A DNA stretch of 64,000 nt from Mugil cephalus (lineage: Eukaryota > Chordata > Actinopteri > Mugiliformes > Mugilidae). The stretch is from NCBI RefSeq assembly GCF_022458985.1, contig NC_061790.1:1-64000 (forward strand), read 5' to 3'. A model generated the notes under the pieces. It did not search any database. It was not told the origin of the DNA and saw nothing but the letters and a program-made list of their open reading frames with translations. Positions 44,971 to 57,000 of the stretch are shown here, one piece after another. Made by a program: the position numbers and the translations under genes. Position 1 is the stretch's first letter; each line of letters begins with the position of its first letter.

Positions 44971-46090
44971 GTTCACAAAGTGCTCACCTGTCTTATAAAT
45001 GAGACTTTCCATCTGAGTGTTTCATCCGAGTGGTTTGCTGTGTTGGTCTGTCTGTAATGGCATCTGCACATGACACTGTGTGTCTATCCGTGGTGGTGGG
45101 GTTACTCCCGGGTGTTTTATTTTAAGACCTGCTGACTCTAATTTTATAGGTGCAATTACATGAACCTGCAGCACAACAGCTGAGTTACCTGAATCCTGTT
45201 ATTCTCAGACTCGGAAACGCACAAAACGAGCTGCTTCTTAACTGGATTCAAACCTTATTAATCTCAAGTCTTCCAGGCTTAATCCCGCTCATTTCTGTCA
45301 TGTTAACTCTTATGTTCGATAAGTCCATCAGTAGCTTGTCTGATATTAAACGTAGATGCTTTGAGCATTGAGCTTTGGTTTTAGTGTTAAAATGATTATA
45401 AAGTTTAGTTTGTTTTGATGGTAAGGTCAGGAGCTTGAGTAGGCATTATTATTGGATGTCCCCACAAAGATAGTCATACCAACATGTGTTTGTCTGTGTG
45501 TGCATGTTATTTTTAGGAACAGCTGCTGTAAGTCAGCTTTGACTTGAAGTGACCTTCAAGTCAAAGCTGACTTGCAGTAACATGAAGTTTCAATGTTGAT
45601 CTGAAACAACCTGCAGATACATCAGTGTAACCAGATTAACACCTTCAATCATATAAAACACAGTATCAACGCGGTTTAAAGACAGAAACGATTAATGAAC
45701 ATTGTTACCTCTGCTGTTGTGAAATGACCTGGTTAGAGTTAGGTTGGGTTTCAACCCTCAAACTGAACCAGGGACTGAAGTTTAACCTGAATCAGGACCA
45801 ATGAACACATATTCAGTCCTACCTGTGACTACCAGGACCACCAATCAGAGTTCTGACTTACTGTAGTTTCATGAGCAGCACAGTCGGCCAGGTCTGATAC
45901 TGGACCTCTGAAGACTGGCTGAAGATCAGCTAAAAGTGACTGACTTTGTGTCCCAGTCTAGTTTTAGGAGAGTTTAAATAAGTGCTTTATAGACAGGTGT
46001 GTTCATAGTCAGGTGTTTTACTAAAAAGAGTCCAGCATGAGCTGAGGTAGAGCCTGAGGCAGGTAAGGATATATTGCACGAGGAAAGTGG
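44971..46090. other. Intergenic DNA without recognised gene
   Basis: Between the LINE2 fragment and the Rex1-like piece there is no conserved ORF. A perfect inverted repeat CAGCTTTGACTTGAAGTGAC with its partner CTTCAAGTCAAAGCTGACTTG lies at 45534-45575. Confidence 0.4.
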
Positions 46091-46099
46091 AGAGGAAGC

Positions 46100-46430
46100 T
46101 GGTGGTCTGAGCCGCTCCAGAGGATCCTCAGTGTGAGTCTACAAACTGGTCCCGGTCCTGTGGTTCCCAAGATTGGGCATCAATGATGAGTTATCAATGA
46201 CTACAGACCGTAGGCCTTTACGTTCACAGCATGAAGACACTGGAGAGGCTGTTTCTCGCCTCCTAAGACCACAGGAGGTACATGGACCCTGTGCAGTTCA
46301 CATACCAGGAACATGGAGTGGGTGATGTGGTCCTGCACCGGGTTCACTCACATTTGGATGTAGTGGGTCAGCCACCACTGGATACAGGTGTTTTACAGCC
46401 AGTTGTGTTCATACAGGTGCTCCGGTTACA
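46100..46430 (+). mobile_element. Rex1/CR1-L2-like LINE fragment, plus strand
   Basis: Scattered frames spell NDYRP, a conserved ERLFLA-type block and the VGDVVLHRVHSHLD block. These match the reverse transcriptase start seen in the 54490-54680 copy. Frameshifts show that it is dead. Confidence 0.5.
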
Positions 46431-46439
46431 TCAGACCAA

Positions 46440-47266
46440 ATCTCTAAAACTTTGTGAATGAGCCGTTTCCATGGGAACCGGTTTGGTTGCTGCACTGCGG
46501 CCATGAGCCCCCATCCTGGTCCTAGTCCGGCATCAGCCTTCTTGGGTTCTGGAGTCGCCTTCAAGCGTTTTGATGAAACGAAGATTGAGACTTAGCGGTA
46601 AAGAAAGGAGTCGGTTTGTTGGTGAGTGTGGGCCGAGCTGAGTGGGATTCTCTTCTATAACGTGGACCCGGTTATACATGAACACAGACGCATTTCAGCG
46701 CTGACACTTTAACGCAGCTCTACGTGACGTTCCCACCGGCTGGAGCCGTGAGAAGGCGGAGAAGGTCTGGGATTCATCGGTGGGTCCAGGTCCCGTGTCT
46801 TCTGGTTAAGACTCGATGTCTGAGCTGTGAGGACCGTCTGCGCCTTGGAAAGCGTCCGGGTGATGCGTCGCTGACAGCGGCAGCTCGAGGCTCCACTGTC
46901 CGCTCTCACTAACGGACCGGGATGTCAGCGATACTCCCCGAAAAACAGGAGATTTTATCAAAATAATCGCAGGTTGGAGGAGACTGTGTGAACCGAAAGG
47001 GCGCCTTGCCCGTGGTGACTTGTAGTTTATTATGTTTGGCGACTGTGGTAGTTAGCTCCGACTGCAAATGACCAAATGGTTGTTAAATTGCAATTATTTT
47101 GAACGGAGTCTGGCGTGACGTTCCTGCGGATAGATCGAACAGGGATCTCCTTGGAAACGCCCCCTCTCCCCACCCCCCACCCCCCCTCCAGGGATGTTGG
47201 TGCTGAGCATCTCTGCCTCCTCTTCTCTATCGACCAGGAGCAAACTGGGCCGTTCCCAGTGAGCTG
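46440..47266 (+). promoter_or_regulatory. Probable PPP4R4 promoter and 5' UTR region
   Basis: G+C content and CpG frequency rise between about 46690 and 47290, directly upstream of the PPP4R4 start at 47267. No TATA box or sharp start site can be fixed by eye. Runs of C (CCCCACCCCCCACCCCCC) lie at about 47165-47190. Confidence 0.45.
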
Positions 47267-48055
47267 ATGTTCCCAGGCAGGATGGCCCTGAGCCCGGCCA
47301 GCCTGCTCTGTGCCCCCCCGGAGGAGCTCCAGGAACTCGCCTTCATCGAGAGGCCGATCCGCAGGAGCCTGAAGGTAGGAGCTGTTCACACATGGAGGAG
47401 GAGGAGGAGGAGGAGGAGGAGGAGGAGGAGGAGGAGGAGATGTGTTGAGCACATGTGTGGGACATGTGATGATGATGAAGATGGTGGTGATGATGGTGAT
47501 GATGGTGGTGATGGTGGTGATGATGATGGTGATAGTGGGGTGAGTCAGTGGGAGGAAGATCAGCCTCTCTGCAGGAAGCTGAGGGGAGACCCACCATCTG
47601 CGCAGCATGACGCAGATTGTCCTCCTATCTGTCTGCCCAGAGGAGGACAGACAGGAGGACAAATGTCTTCCTCATGAGCTGAGAGACTCGTGATCATCAG
47701 TCACCTCAAGAGAAAACTAATACATGATCAATAAACTGCCAGGAGTCTTCGAAAGGATCAACGTTACACATTATTCATCTGTTTTTCTTTGTCAGCGTGT
47801 TCAGTTCAGTTTCACTTAATGTCTTTTCAGCTGAATTAGTGTCAATAACAACACACATTGTCCAAAAAAATGAATCAGAGCAGGACTAAGACAACTGGAA
47901 GAAACCTGGTGCAGAACCAGAACCAGAACCAGAACCAACTCATATGGAGACCAAGTAGAGACAGAAGAGAGAAGGACAGCCAGAGGAGGAACGAAATAAA
48001 TGAGATAAATGAGAGAGAATATGTCATTATTTAATGTTTTCTTAGTCCTCTGCTA

Positions 48056-48090
<35 letters not shown>

Positions 48091-51000
48091 CAAGCAGAAG
48101 AAGAATAGCAACAACACTAGGGCGGCACAGCGGCCCCATGGTCAGCACTGATGCCTCCCAGTGAGAAGTGGGTTCGGGTTCGGGTTCGCTGAGATAAGCT
48201 CCAGCAAACCCAACAATCCTACTGAGGATTAATTGGTATGGAAGATGAGATAAGATGATAACAACAACAGTAATATTTAAAGAACTTTGAATCCCTCTTC
48301 TTAGCCTGATGTCCTCAACAAGTGTGTTCCACAAAATCACCCCAACAAACGGAGATAGAGCAAACATACAACAATGTTTAAAGTTTGCGTTCCCTCTGAG
48401 ATTATAACCCTCCTCAATAACCGCCCAATAACTGATCTATGATCTTTAACTGATCTTAAACTAACCAATAACCGATCCATGATTGATCAATAACTGATCT
48501 ATGACCGATAACTGATCTATAACTGATCTATAACTGATCTATGATCAATAACTGATCTATAACTGATCAATAACTGATCTATAACTGATATATGATCTAT
48601 AGCTGATATGTGACCAATAACTGATCAATAACTGATCAATAACTGATCTATAACTGATCTATGATCGATAACTGATCAATAACTGATCTATAACTGATCA
48701 ATAACTGATCTATAACTGATATATGATCGATAACTGATATGTGACCAATAACTGATCCATGATTGATCAATAACTGATAACTGATCTATAACTGATCTAT
48801 AACTGATCAATAACTGATATATGATCAATAACTGATATATGATCGATAACTGATCTATGATCAATAACTGATCTATGACTGATCTGTAACTGATCAATAT
48901 TCAATGAATGCTCAATAATGAAACTGAAACAGACTGATTCCCCTGTACTTGTGATGATGATGATGAAGATGATGAAGATGAAGGTGATGATTTCATCCAG
49001 GTAAATAATCAGTGTTTCCTGTCAGACTCCAGAGGAGATCGATCAGCTGACTGTGGATGAAGACCTGAATGACATTGAGAGGGCGGTTTACCTGCTCAGG
49101 TGAGATCAGACCCTATTTAATCCAGGTGAGATTCTGAGTCTGCAAGAACCTCTTCTAGTCTTCTAGAGGCCAACCAGTAGCTCTTCCTAGCCTCCCAGCT
49201 AACAGTAGCTCTACCTAGCCTCCCAGCTAACAGTAGCTCTTTCTAGCCTCCCAGCTAACAGTAGCTCTTTCTAGCCTCCCAGCTAACAGTAGCTCTTCCT
49301 AGCCTCCCAGCTAACAGTAGCTCTTCCTAGCCTCCCAGCTAACAGTAGCTCTACCTAGCCTCCCAGCTAACAGTAGCTCTTTCTAGCCTCCCAGCTAACA
49401 GTAGCTCTTCCTAGCCTCCCAGCTAACAGTAGCTCTACCTAGCCTCCCAGCTAACAGTAGCTCTTTCTAGCCTCCCAGCTAACAGTAGCTCTTCCTAGCC
49501 TCCTAGCCTCCCAGCTAACAGTAGCTCTTCCTAGCCTCCTAGCCTCCCAGCTAACAGTAGCTCTTCCTAGCCTCCCAGCTAACAGTAGCTCTTTCGAGCC
49601 TCCCAGCTAACAGTAGCTCTTCCTAGCCTCCCAGCTAACAGTAGCTCTACCTAGCCTCCCAGCTAACAGTAGCTCTTTCTAGCCTCCCAGCTAACAGTAG
49701 CTCTTCCTAGCCTCCTAGCCTCCCAGCTAACAGTAGCTCTTCCTAGCCTCCTAGCCTCCCAGCTAACAGTAGCTCTTCCTAGCCTCCCAGCTAACAGTAG
49801 CTCTTTCGAGCCTCCCAGCTAACAGTAGCTCTTCCTAGCCTCCCAGCTAACAGTAGCTCTTCCTAGCCTCCTAGCCTCCCAGCTAACAGTAGCTCTTTCT
49901 AGCCTCCCAGCTAACAGTAGCTATTTCAAGCCTCCCAGCTAACAGTAACTCTTCCTAGCCTCCTAGCCTCCCAGCTAACAGTAGCTCTTTTGAGCCTCCT
50001 AGCCTCCCAGCTAACAGTAGCTCTTTCGAGCCTCCCAGCTAGGAGTGGTTCTTTCCAGAGCCGTATATTAGAGAGAGTCTGTCCAACTCAAATCATGGGC
50101 GCCATGTTTGCTACATCAGAGGTTAGATTCTGCAGTGTAACCCTGCTGTAAAATGCTTTGTAGCCCAATCACCTCATCAGTCATGGAGCTGTGTTTACCT
50201 CTGTGTCCATCCATCACCATTAATAGATTCAAATTATTCAGAAAAATTAGAAATACTCAGAAATAGTGAAAATTAAACTAGTCATTAGCACGCTAGCCAT
50301 AATAACTTAGTAGTAGCTGAGGTAAAGTTATGTGTCAATTAAATGTGTCTATATGGACATAAATTACATGAAAACATGGGTTTCACAGTATATGTGATGC
50401 TAGCTGCTGTTTTTCTAAGCCTTTAGTCTAGATAGCTAGCTAGCTTCCTTCTGAGATCAAGGTTCACATTAATGATGGTGTGACTTTATATTTTTTCTTA
50501 TATATTATATATTTTATATATATTTTTTTTTATTTTATTTTTCTATATAAAATCTTAATAAACGTCAAAGAAAGACATTGACATTTACCTCATCACATAA
50601 TAGAGAGAAACCAGCTGACGTCCAGTTCTTCCTTTTAATCTTCTGCTCCATAACTTTCTGTGTTTTTGTTCACTGGGGAAACGGTGGAGTTTCCTCCGTG
50701 TTTTCCTGATCCTGTGCTGGAGCCGTAGGCTGAGCACTGTGGCATATTTTACCTTTTAATACAACTTTATCTCTGTTATTGCCACTTGTTTCTCTGGTTC
50801 TACCCGGCTGGTCTGCAGCAGATGGTTCCTCCATATGAGCTGGTTCTGCTTAAGGTTTCTTCCTGTTAAAAGGGAGTTTTTCCTTCATGCTGCTCTGGAG
50901 GTTTCAGGTCAGTTTTTGTAAACAGTCTTGAGATAATTTGTATTGTTATTGGTTCTATATGAATAAAATTGAATTGAACTGAACTTCTGTGTGGGTGAAT

Positions 51001-54000
51001 ATTGGTTAGGTGTATGGCGCCCATGAAACACATGACCAGCTCAGAACAACTCAGCATAGAGGGATAGCTCAGACGCTCCATTCCCTAGTTGGACAGACTC
51101 TCTAACATATGGCTCTGGTTCTTCCTAGCTTCCTGGCCTCCCAGGTAACAGTAGCTCTTTGTAGTTTCTAGCGTTCAGTCCATCTCTGCGACCCAGTAAA
51201 TTCTACGCTAATTAAACTCTGTAGCTAATCAGCATGCTGGTCCCGGAGGATCTAAACTAGTTCACTGAACTTATTCACAATTACCCAGACAAATGACTGT
51301 GGATCTAAACCCAGAAAGTCTCTGGAGGATTCACTTTCAAGTACTCTGTTCTTACTTCAGAACTCTTGTCCCCTCTGTCTCCATCTGTCTCTTCCACGTC
51401 TCTGTCCCTGCTGTCCTTTCTTGTCCTCATGTCTTTCTCCAGTGTGGGTCAGGAGGTCCAGAGAGCCAGCGTCATCAGTAACCTGCCCAGCCTGGTACGC
51501 CAGAATCCAGCAGAGACGTTCCGACGTGTCGTTCCAAAAGTTCGGGTATGTTGGATGAGACTGCAGTCGCTCCAGGAAGAATCTGATTTGTTTCTCCTGT
51601 AACTTGTCTCTCTGTGTGACCCAGGAGGTTCTGAATGGAGCTGGAGCTGAAATCCAGTTGGCAGCAGCAACGTCGTTTTTAACCATTCTGCAAGATGACA
51701 TCATTCTTATCCACACCCACACCTACTCCATCCTGAAGACCATCCTGCTGCACCTGAACCACAGAGACACAGGTAAACTCACCTGAACCACAGAGACACA
51801 GGTAAACTCACCTGAACTATAGAGACACAGGTAAACTCACCTGAACCACGGAGACACAGGTAAACTCACCTGAACCACAGAGACACAGGTAAACTCACCT
51901 GAACTATAGAGACACAGGTAAACTCACCTGAACCACGGAGACACAGGTAAACTCACCTGAACCACAGAGACACAGGTAAACTCACCTGAACTATAGAGAC
52001 ACAGGTAAACTCACCTGAACCACAGAGACACAGGTAAACTCACCTGAACCACAGAGACACAGGTAAACTCACCTGAACCAAAGAGACACAGGTAAACTCA
52101 CCTGAACCACAGAGACACAGGTAAACTCACCTGAACCATAGAGACACAGGTAAACTCACCTGAACCACAGAGACACAGGTAAACTCACCTGAACCATAGA
52201 GATCGTCACTTGAACTGAGGTGATGCTGAGGTTGCCATGTTTGTTGCTGATGTTGTCCATGTGTATTTCCGTGTTGACAGTGGTGAGCAACGCCTGGTTG
52301 GAGACTCTGCTTTCAGCCATCAATGCGCTGCCAAAGGAGACAATTAGACAGGAGGTCAGTTGTTACGTTACAGGATGTTGGATCCAACTCTTTATTATTG
52401 ATGATCAGTCAGGAAGTTAAATGTGAAGAACATGATCAATGATCTTTAAATGACTCATACATTTCATGTTTGTCTATTCTGTCTCTTCTGCTACTTGTCT
52501 CTGTCCATAGGTCCTGAATCCTCTCCTGTATCAGTCCCAGATGTCTCATTCTCTTCAGACTCGTTTGGCTAGCTGTCGCATCTTAGGAAAAGTTGCCTGC
52601 AAGTTTGATTCTCACATGTGTGTAGCATTGTGTACTCTGTACTTCAGTATTACATTAACACAATCTGTACACTGTAGTTCTGTAGAAACAAATGAACACA
52701 ATGACATTTGAGACATGAAGCTCTCAGCAGAACTTGCCGTTGATGCTTTTAAGGCGTTATCTCACTTTCTCTGACGCTGTGTTTCATCAGAGTGAAGAAG
52801 GAGCTGCTGCCGTTGGTTCGATCTTTATGTCAGGACCTGGAGTTTGAGGTTCGAGTCTGTATGTGCCGTCAACTGGAGAACGTTGCTAGAGCCACGGGGT
52901 ACCTGCCACCAAACACGGATTAGAACCCAACACCAAGTACCAAGCACACCCAACCACGACCACACAAACACCACCCAAACTCAAACTAAACACCACCCAA
53001 ACACTGACCAGACACAGCAAAGGTAAAACCTCTCTCTAACCAAACGATGACGGGTAACTATGATGAGACAAGGAGTATTGTTTGTCCATCAGGGTGGAAG
53101 ACATGAGGACAGAGCTTCTCCCTGAACTGGTGGAACTCGCCGGAGATGAGGAGAGCAGCGTCCGTCTCGCTGCTTTTGACACCATGATCAACCTGATGGA
53201 GATAATGGACAGTGGTGAGTCTTTGGATTAGTCTCAGACTGAGACAGACTTTAATGATCCACGGGGGAAATTACTTGGTTGTAGTAGCTTAGTTGCACCT
53301 AAAAACCTAGTTTAAAGCTCTGTCTTCCTCCTCAGACGAGCGACTCCACGTCGTGGTTCCTCTGGTGATGTCCGTGTGCGATGCCTCGTCGCAGGTAGAC
53401 GAAGCCATCATGGCGGCCTTGTCGTTCCAGTTCGGGAAGCTGTGCAGCGGCCTGGCAGGTATAATTCACATTCAGACTAGGAGTTGCACCAACCAGTCGA
53501 CTTTACTGCTGTATCATTACTCTTGAAACATCATGATGTGGGCTAGTCTCTGATTATTTGACAGTAACAACAGTAAGTGAGTTGAAATAAGTGAAAGGTG
53601 AAAGGTAGGAGGTGAAAGAAATGATGTCCAGAGTGTTATGTGTCACATACAGATGAGGAGTTAAACAGGCGCATGGACTGAGGCAGGACAGATTTCCTGT
53701 CGCGTTCTTTGTCTCTTGGAGAAGGAGCTCCGTTGTCTGTCTATCGTCTGGTGGAGAGGGAGGTCAGGATGATCCATGACTGGTATCAGTCTGTTAAGTG
53801 TCCTCCTCTCCCAGCCAATCACAGACCAGCCTTCCTGATCAGGTGATTCAGTATGTAGCTGTTCCTCCAGCAGAACACAGCAGAGAAAAGGGTTCTGGCC
53901 ACAACAGACTGGTAGAAGATCTCCAGCGTCTTACTGCACATGTTGAAGGATCTCAGCTTCCTCTCTGAGGTCTTCTAGGACACAGCTGTACTGTTGGTCC

Positions 54001-57000
54001 TCCAGTTCAGTCTGTTACTGATGCTCACTCCCAGGTATTTGTCCTCCTCCACCACCTCCACGTCCCTGCCCAGGATGCTGAGGGGCTGAGGATCTGTTCA
54101 TCAGTCACCATCTCGTTGGTCTTGTCTACGTTAAGCAGCAGGTGATTCCTTCCAGCCCACCCCAAAAATCTGTCCACAGTCCTTTATACTCCTCCCTCCT
54201 CCCTCCTCCCTCCTCCCTCCTCCTCCTTCTCCTCCTCCCTCCTCCCCACAACCTCAGAGTCATCAGGAAATGTCTGGATGTGACATGAGTCTGAGTTGTG
54301 CTGAAAGTCAGTGGTGTATGAGGTGAACAAGAACGGTCCCCTGTGGGGCCCCCACACCACTCACCACCACATCAGACAGGACATGACCCCCCCCCCAACA
54401 CCAACACCCATTGGTGTTCAGCTTCCCACCCAGCACCAAAGGCTGGATGGTGTTAGAGGCACTGGAGAAATCAAAAAAAGTGATTCTTACTGAGCCTCCA
54501 CCACCATCCAGGTGTGAGAGGTGTGAGTGAGCTGCAGCAGATAGATGACAAAATCATCCACCCCCAGACTCGGCTGGTAGGCAAACTGTAGGGGGTCTAT
54601 AAACAATCTCACCTGTGGCCTTAGGCGGGCCAGGACCAACCTCTCCAGCACCTTCATCACATGGGATGTAAAGGCCACTGGACAGAAATCACTGAGGCCG
54701 GAGGGAGACGACTTCCTGGGAACGGGAACAAGGCAGGATGTCTCCCAGAGAGGCGGTCCCTCTCCAGGCTCAGGTTCAGGTTGAAGAGACGTTGGAGAGC
54801 AGCAGACATCTGTCCTGCACAGGTCCTCAGTGTCCTAGGACTGATGCCATCAGGTCCTGCAGCCTTGCGTTGGTTCAGTCTCTCCAGCTGTCTGACATGT
54901 CAGTCCTGGAATACAACTAAAGTACTACTGACGCTATCGCTGCTCTGGACATCAGCCAGTTAACAACTTCACCAAGGGAGAGGAGGAGGCTGCACATCAA
55001 CTATTTGATAAAGTTAGAGCTTCAGCTTCAGAGAGTGACTTTGTTGCTGTGGTTATACAGCAGGTTCTGTTATTATTAGTGTCAGACTAATGGTGTTTAT
55101 GGTGACCTGGTCTACAGTCCACAGTAGTCTATGTTCAAGCTTCAATAAACTCTTAGTGGGAAGTCTCCTGAAGTCTATGTAGGGACGACATGGAGCTTTT
55201 ATGGCCTCGCTGCCTGCAGGACCAGACACAGGGCACAAATGGGGGGCACATGTAAACCTGTTATAACTCATCTTAGGAATGTGAATGGTTGCTATCTGGC
55301 AGGGAAGTAGCAGTACTGTGTCAACAAAGTCAGGGCCTTGCCCTCATCCACAGTAGGTCTAGAACCATACTTGATTTTTTGTTATGGATGCTCGGAGGGT
55401 CAACTCCCTTATTCAGTTTCACTGCTTGTGCCGAGTCCCATTATTTGGTCTTAGCGGGCTTCTCAGGGACCAGGTTATTTTGTTACTGGACTTCTATGTC
55501 AGGTGGATTTCAGATTTTCTGTTACTGTGCTTCAGGTTCCGTGTCAGATGAGCAGAAAGGTCGCTTACTGCAAAGGTTCAAGGTGCTTTGTGTTGCTGGA
55601 CTCCAGACTGAAGGAAATCAGACTGACGGCAACACAGAATCTACGCTGATCCGCTGCAACTGCTGCTACAACCTCCCGGTAGAAACCACAAACACAAAGA
55701 GTCTCTGTGTTACCCACCTCTGCAGTTGGTGAGGTCACTTCCTGTTCTCTCCATCCAGGCCATGGTAGTGTTTGCAGACCCTGCACACTTTCTGTCGGAG
55801 CTCTATTCTTCTTTCTCCAGTCTTTGTTGTGACCCAGAGGTCAGCGTCCGGCGAAGTGCTGCAGCCAGTTTCCACCAGGTTAGATCACCGCAACACGAAG
55901 GTCCTGCTACATTGACATTTGTTCACTCTGATTGGCTAAGTCCTCTAATGTCATTCAGTGGCCCTGCCTCTTCCTGTAGGTAGTGAAACTGCTCGGTTCA
56001 AATGTCCAGCTGGTCCACAAAGAGCTTCTGTCTCTGCTGCAGGATGATGCTCTGGAGGTGAGAGGTGCAAAGTGGACCAAACTGTCTTCATGTTCTGATG
56101 TATTTCTGTATGTTGTATATTTATTAGTGCAGCTTCATTACTGAGTGAATAAGGAGCACGGATGATCCAGAGTTACAGCAGATCAGGGTCTAGATACATC
56201 ACACATTTAGTGAACAGTCCGATTATTGAATGTTGGAGAAACGTTCAGGTCTAAACATCTGAAGCACTTTGCCAAGGACCAGGTGGTCCAGCAGGTGAGG
56301 ACCTTCTAACAGGACAGATACAAGGTGTTGATGCCTTAACAGTTCTGATACTGACCTTAAAGGACATATAACATTTGCTGCTGATGTTGAAGGAGCAGCA
56401 TTATGTTGGTCAGGAGATTTTTTTCTGGATCATTGGTGTATCACAAATATAGCAAATCACTTAATTCCAGCTGTTGTGCGGTTTGTTAGCTTAGTTTTTA
56501 TTGTTGCTGTTGAGGTTTTGGACGCACTGATGAATCACTTTGAAGAAATTCTTGAGACAGTCCTGTCCAGGGGAGAAAACCTGACACTGGACAACAAGGT
56601 GGGAAATTAAACATAATTTTTCTACTTCCTATGGTTTTCTTTGTGTGGTATCTGGTATTCAGACATCTTTCTCCTCTGTTCTCCTTTGGTTTTCCTCAGT
56701 TCCCAGAGTTGCTGTCGACGTTGCTACTTGCAGAACAGAAGGTCGGATGTTCTCTGCGTTGGCGGCTCCATGAGAAGCTGTTGCAGCGTTACAGCTGCCT
56801 GGCCAGACTGCTGCCGGGAGAACTCCTGCACCAGAGCTTCTCCCCTCGCATCTTCATCATCCTCACCACCAACGTCAGCACCACCAGACGAGCAGAGACA
56901 TACACAATCCCACAGGTGTGAACCAGGTGATAGACCGGTAACTCTGCTTGTTGTGGTTGCAGAAAGTGTTGCCGGTGCAGAAGGAAGCAGCTCGGACTTT

